Source: Verrucomicrobia bacterium UBA1211 (GTDB lineage: Bacteria; Verrucomicrobiota; Kiritimatiellia; RFP12; UBA1067). From it: 7,795 bases of DNA. The DNA lies in NCBI GenBank assembly GCA_002309585.1, contig DBXN01000036.1, positions 4,726 through 12,520 on the forward strand. The letters run 5' to 3'. The position numbers and the translations under genes were made by a program. Shown one piece after another: positions 5,929 to 7,795 of this stretch. Positions within the stretch are counted from its first letter, which is position 1; every line of letters begins with the position of its first letter. The notes under the pieces are model-generated. The model was not told where the DNA came from, searched no databases, and saw only the letters and a list, made by a program, of their open reading frames with translations.

Positions 5929-6027
5929 ATTGTGAAATTATGGAAGTGTGGAATTGAGACATTATGGCATGATGAAATTGGGAAAATGCCACATTGCCAC
6001 ATTGTCATAATTCCACAATTTCACAAT
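5929..6027. repeat. 99-bp imperfect palindrome built of 8-bp repeat units
   Basis: Arms 5929-5970 and 5986-6027 are 42 bases each with a 15-base centre. They pair at 32 of 42 positions without gaps; the outer 17 bp match at 16. Both arms are themselves periodic with an 8-base unit of approximate form GRMATTRT. On the plus strand seven successive units run from 5934 to 5989, for example GAAATTAT, GACATTAT and GGCATGAT. On the minus strand five run from 6022 to 5983, for example GGAATTAT and GGCAATGT. The segment is much richer in A and T than its surroundings. It lies between the divergent rpsU and MATE genes. No coding reading is convincing, and no transposase is nearby. Confidence 0.75.
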
Positions 6028-6042
6028 AATACATGGTGAATT

Positions 6043-6061
6043 GCGCAGATGCGCCCTTTTT
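6043..6061 (+). promoter_or_regulatory. Small dyad GCGCA-GA-TGCGC followed by T5
   Basis: GCGCA at 6043-6047 and TGCGC at 6050-6054 form an exact 12-base dyad, followed on the plus strand by CC and five Ts (6057-6061). It may be an operator about 30 bases upstream of the MATE -35, or a minimal terminator stopping plus-strand transcripts from the palindrome region. The stem is too short to choose. Confidence 0.25.
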
Positions 6062-6083
6062 GTCATCAATCCCAAATCCTCTC

Positions 6084-6113
6084 TTCTCACCCCTCCCCCT
6101 TCTGTGATATAGT
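6084..6113 (+). promoter_or_regulatory. Candidate extended -10 promoter for the MATE gene
   Basis: TGATATAGT at 6105-6113 is an extended -10 (TG, one base, then TATAGT, 5 of 6 to consensus). TTCTCA at 6084-6089 is a 4-of-6 match to the -35 with an 18-base spacer. The predicted start of transcription, around 6119-6121, is only 2-4 bases before the GTG start codon, implying an mRNA with almost no leader. Confidence 0.45.
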
Positions 6114-6122
6114 CCCACGTCA

Positions 6123-7568
6123 GTGAAAAGCGAGAAACAGGAAGACCGGCGAATCGGACGGGCGGGCGGCTACCGGGAAATGGCCGCCATCGCGACACCT
6201 CTCATTCTGGGGATGGCGTCGTATACCGTCATGCAGTTCTGCGACCGCGTCTTCCTCTCGCGCTTCAGCAACATCGCCATCCAGGCCGCTCTCCCCGCTG
6301 GCATTCTCGCCCATAACCTAACCTGTTTCTTCCAGTCCCTCGCCGGATTCGCGGGCACCTTCACCGCACAGTACCACGGCGCCAACCGGCCCCGCGAAGG
6401 CGTCCACGCCGTCATTCAGGGGCTCTGGATCGCGTTGCTCTCCTGGCCGCTCATCCTGCTCCAAATCCCGCTCGGCTATTGGCTCATGACGATCAGCGGG
6501 CACTCGCCGGAGGTTCTCGCCGCCGAAAAGTGTTACTTCCTGATTCTGATGGCCGGCGGACCGATGATCGCCTTAAACGCTGCCGTCGGCGGCTACTTCA
6601 TCGGGATCGGGAAGACGGCGGTGAACTGCGTCGCCAACACCGCGGGCTGCGCGCTCAACATCCTGCTGAACTACATCATGATCTTCGGCCGCTTCGGATG
6701 TCCCGCGCTCGGAATCGCGGGCGCCGCCTACGCCACCTTGATCTCCGGCCTTTTCGCCGTCCTCATCCAGTTTGCCATGCTCCTCCGCCACCCGGTCTTC
6801 CGTACCCTGCTGCGGGAAGAGGGGGCGCGGCTCTGGCTGTTGAAGCCTGCCCTCATGAAACGGATCATCACCTTCGGGGCGCCGTCGGGTTTTCAAGTGG
6901 TGATGGACATCGGCTCCTTCACCGTCTTCATCCTTCTCACGGGCCGGCTCGGCGACCTCGCGATGGCGGCCAGCAACATCGCCTTCAGCGTGAACAACCT
7001 CGCCTTCGCGCCGTTGCTCGGCTTCGGCATGGCAACCTCCACCGTCGTCAGCCAGTACATGGGCGCCCGCAACCCCGATGCCGCCAACCGCGCGGGTTAC
7101 ACCGGTCTCAAACTCGGCATGTTCTATATGTTTGCCATCGGACTCACCTTCGTCCTTTTCCCCCGCAACTACTTCGCTCTCTTCCGTCCCGCCAACGCCC
7201 CATTCACGCCGGACGAACTGCTGAAGGTCGGCAGGATCATGCTCTATCTCATGGCGGGCTGGGGTCTGCTCGATACCCTGAACATCATCCTCAGCTACGC
7301 GCTGAAAGGCGCGGGCGACACCCGGTTCGTCATGATCTACATCACCCTCACCGGATGGCTGGTCCTCGTTCCCGGCTCGATCATCCTCTACCGCCTCGGC
7401 GCCGACATTATCCAGCTCTGGATCTGGATGGCCGCATTCATCGGCATCGTCGCGCTCGGTTTCCTCTGGCGCTGGCGCCAAGGCAAGTGGCGCACCATCC
7501 AGATGATCGACTACATCCCCGACCACCAGGGACTCTACGAGGCCACCGACCCCAAAACCGCCCTCTGA
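6123..7568 (+). CDS. MATE family multidrug/sodium-or-proton antiporter
   Basis: Inner-membrane antiporter (481 aa; family usually 440-480) of the NorM/DinF-like MATE superfamily, which exports cationic drugs or metabolites using a Na+ or H+ gradient. About twelve hydrophobic helices fall in two similar halves. The first opens with YREMAAIATPLILGMASYTV (17-36) and MQFCDRVFLSRFS (37-49); the second opens with MKRIITFGAPSGFQVVMDIG (245-264) and contains a run of small residues around 281-300, then VVSQYMGARNPDAA (308-321), the counterpart of TAQYHGANRPREG (81-93) in the first half. That internal duplication is diagnostic of MATE. LKGAGDTRF (394-402) is also typical. The start is GTG 6123, which keeps the family-like GGYRE lead; ATG 6180 (M20) is the alternative. 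Neither has a Shine-Dalgarno sequence. The hydrophilic tail after about 450 is probably cytoplasmic. The substrate cannot be predicted. Confidence 0.94.
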   Translation: MKSEKQEDRRIGRAGGYREMAAIATPLILGMASYTVMQFCDRVFLSRFSNIAIQAALPAGILAHNLTCFFQSLAGFAGTFTAQYHGANRPREGVHAVIQGLWIALLSWPLILLQIPLGYWLMTISGHSPEVLAAEKCYFLILMAGGPMIALNAAVGGYFIGIGKTAVNCVANTAGCALNILLNYIMIFGRFGCPALGIAGAAYATLISGLFAVLIQFAMLLRHPVFRTLLREEGARLWLLKPALMKRIITFGAPSGFQVVMDIGSFTVFILLTGRLGDLAMAASNIAFSVNNLAFAPLLGFGMATSTVVSQYMGARNPDAANRAGYTGLKLGMFYMFAIGLTFVLFPRNYFALFRPANAPFTPDELLKVGRIMLYLMAGWGLLDTLNIILSYALKGAGDTRFVMIYITLTGWLVLVPGSIILYRLGADIIQLWIWMAAFIGIVALGFLWRWRQGKWRTIQMIDYIPDHQGLYEATDPKTAL

Positions 7569-7611
7569 CCCTCCTCCGCTCAAGCGATGGAGACCAGCCC
7601 ATTCCTACCCG

Positions 7612-7795
7612 TTAACCTCCGGTCCGTATGATGACCGCCGCCACCGTTGACACCAACCCCACCGCCGCCTCGAAGGGAATCAGCCGCAACCGCTCGCCCA
7701 CACCCATCGCGACCGCCCCGCCGGTGGCATGGAAGAAACTGCCGTGCGGCAGGGAATCGATAACCGTCGCGCCGGCGTGCAGCATCGCCGCCGCG
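7612..7795 (-). CDS. C-terminal end of a GntP-like permease, partial
   Basis: The last 60 codons of a minus-strand gene that begins beyond the right edge; the stop is TAA at 7612-7614. The peptide contains VIDSLPHGSFFHATGG (11-26), then a charged turn GERLRLIPFEAA (33-44) and a final hydrophobic helix ending in IIRTGG. The 'LPH-(S/N)-G/PHGSFF' type motif, the short charged loop and the closing helix recall the C-terminus of GntP-family (gluconate:H+ symporter-like) permeases, which import sugar acids or related carboxylates. That identification is from pattern memory of a short fragment. The gene converges on the MATE gene with 43 bases between the stop codons and no clear terminator in the gap. 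Confidence 0.6.
   Translation of the reverse strand, partial: AAAMLHAGATVIDSLPHGSFFHATGGAVAMGVGERLRLIPFEAAVGLVSTVAAVIIRTGG

Noticed and set aside
5458..6039. Plus-strand open frame of 193 codons across rpsU and the palindrome
   Set aside because: It crosses the rpsU gene and its terminator in antisense and reads through the 8-bp repeats. Its Trp/His-rich tail comes from the repeat, not from selection on protein.
7569..7611. Possible bidirectional terminator between the convergent MATE and permease genes
   Set aside because: Only a CTCC/GGAG pairing and a CGCT/AGCG dyad with a 2-base loop are visible. Neither strand has a T-tract.

Overview
The window is GC-rich, gene-dense bacterial DNA. 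It carries housekeeping genes (an isoprenoid-pathway enzyme and a small ribosomal protein) and envelope functions (an ABC-2 exporter, an exported Gfo/Idh/MocA-like lipoprotein, a MATE transporter and the end of a GntP-like permease). A lipoprotein with the oxidoreductase-like architecture common in Bacteroidota and PVC bacteria, bS21, high GC and degenerate short-period repeats between genes together suggest a Gram-negative lineage of the PVC group, possibly Kiritimatiellota or Verrucomicrobiota. This assignment is inference; no rRNA or other lineage marker is present.

Layout. Positions 1-3749 hold three minus-strand genes in the order ABC-2 permease, ABC ATPase, dxs (dxs cut by the left edge). 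The gaps are 5 and 40 bases, so they look like one operon read from about 3750 down to 1. Positions 3750-3984 are non-coding. They hold a palindrome flanked by 12-bp direct repeats, a 98-bp array of degenerate 7-bp units and a GC-rich hairpin. Positions 3985-5376 (minus) encode the lipoprotein, with its own likely promoter. A strong rho-independent terminator at 5494-5524 closes the next unit, rpsU (bS21, minus, 5554-5751).

The 371-base divergent region 5752-6122 holds the rpsU leader and a candidate promoter, a 99-bp imperfect palindrome built from 8-bp units (5929-6027), a small dyad, and a candidate extended -10 promoter only a few bases upstream of the MATE gene (plus, 6123-7568). The window ends with the C-terminal 60 codons of a minus-strand permease (7612-7795), convergent with the MATE gene.

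How the genes work together. The only clear functional unit is the exporter/dxs cluster: a two-component ABC-2 transporter co-transcribed with the first enzyme of the MEP isoprenoid pathway. The other genes look like separate transcription units. I see no defence system, integrase, transposase, CRISPR array, tRNA or rRNA. The least ordinary content is in the two intergenic repeat regions. Long open frames opposite the real genes (for example plus 180-1817, 2799-4085 and 4000-5418) are antisense shadows of high-GC coding sequence.
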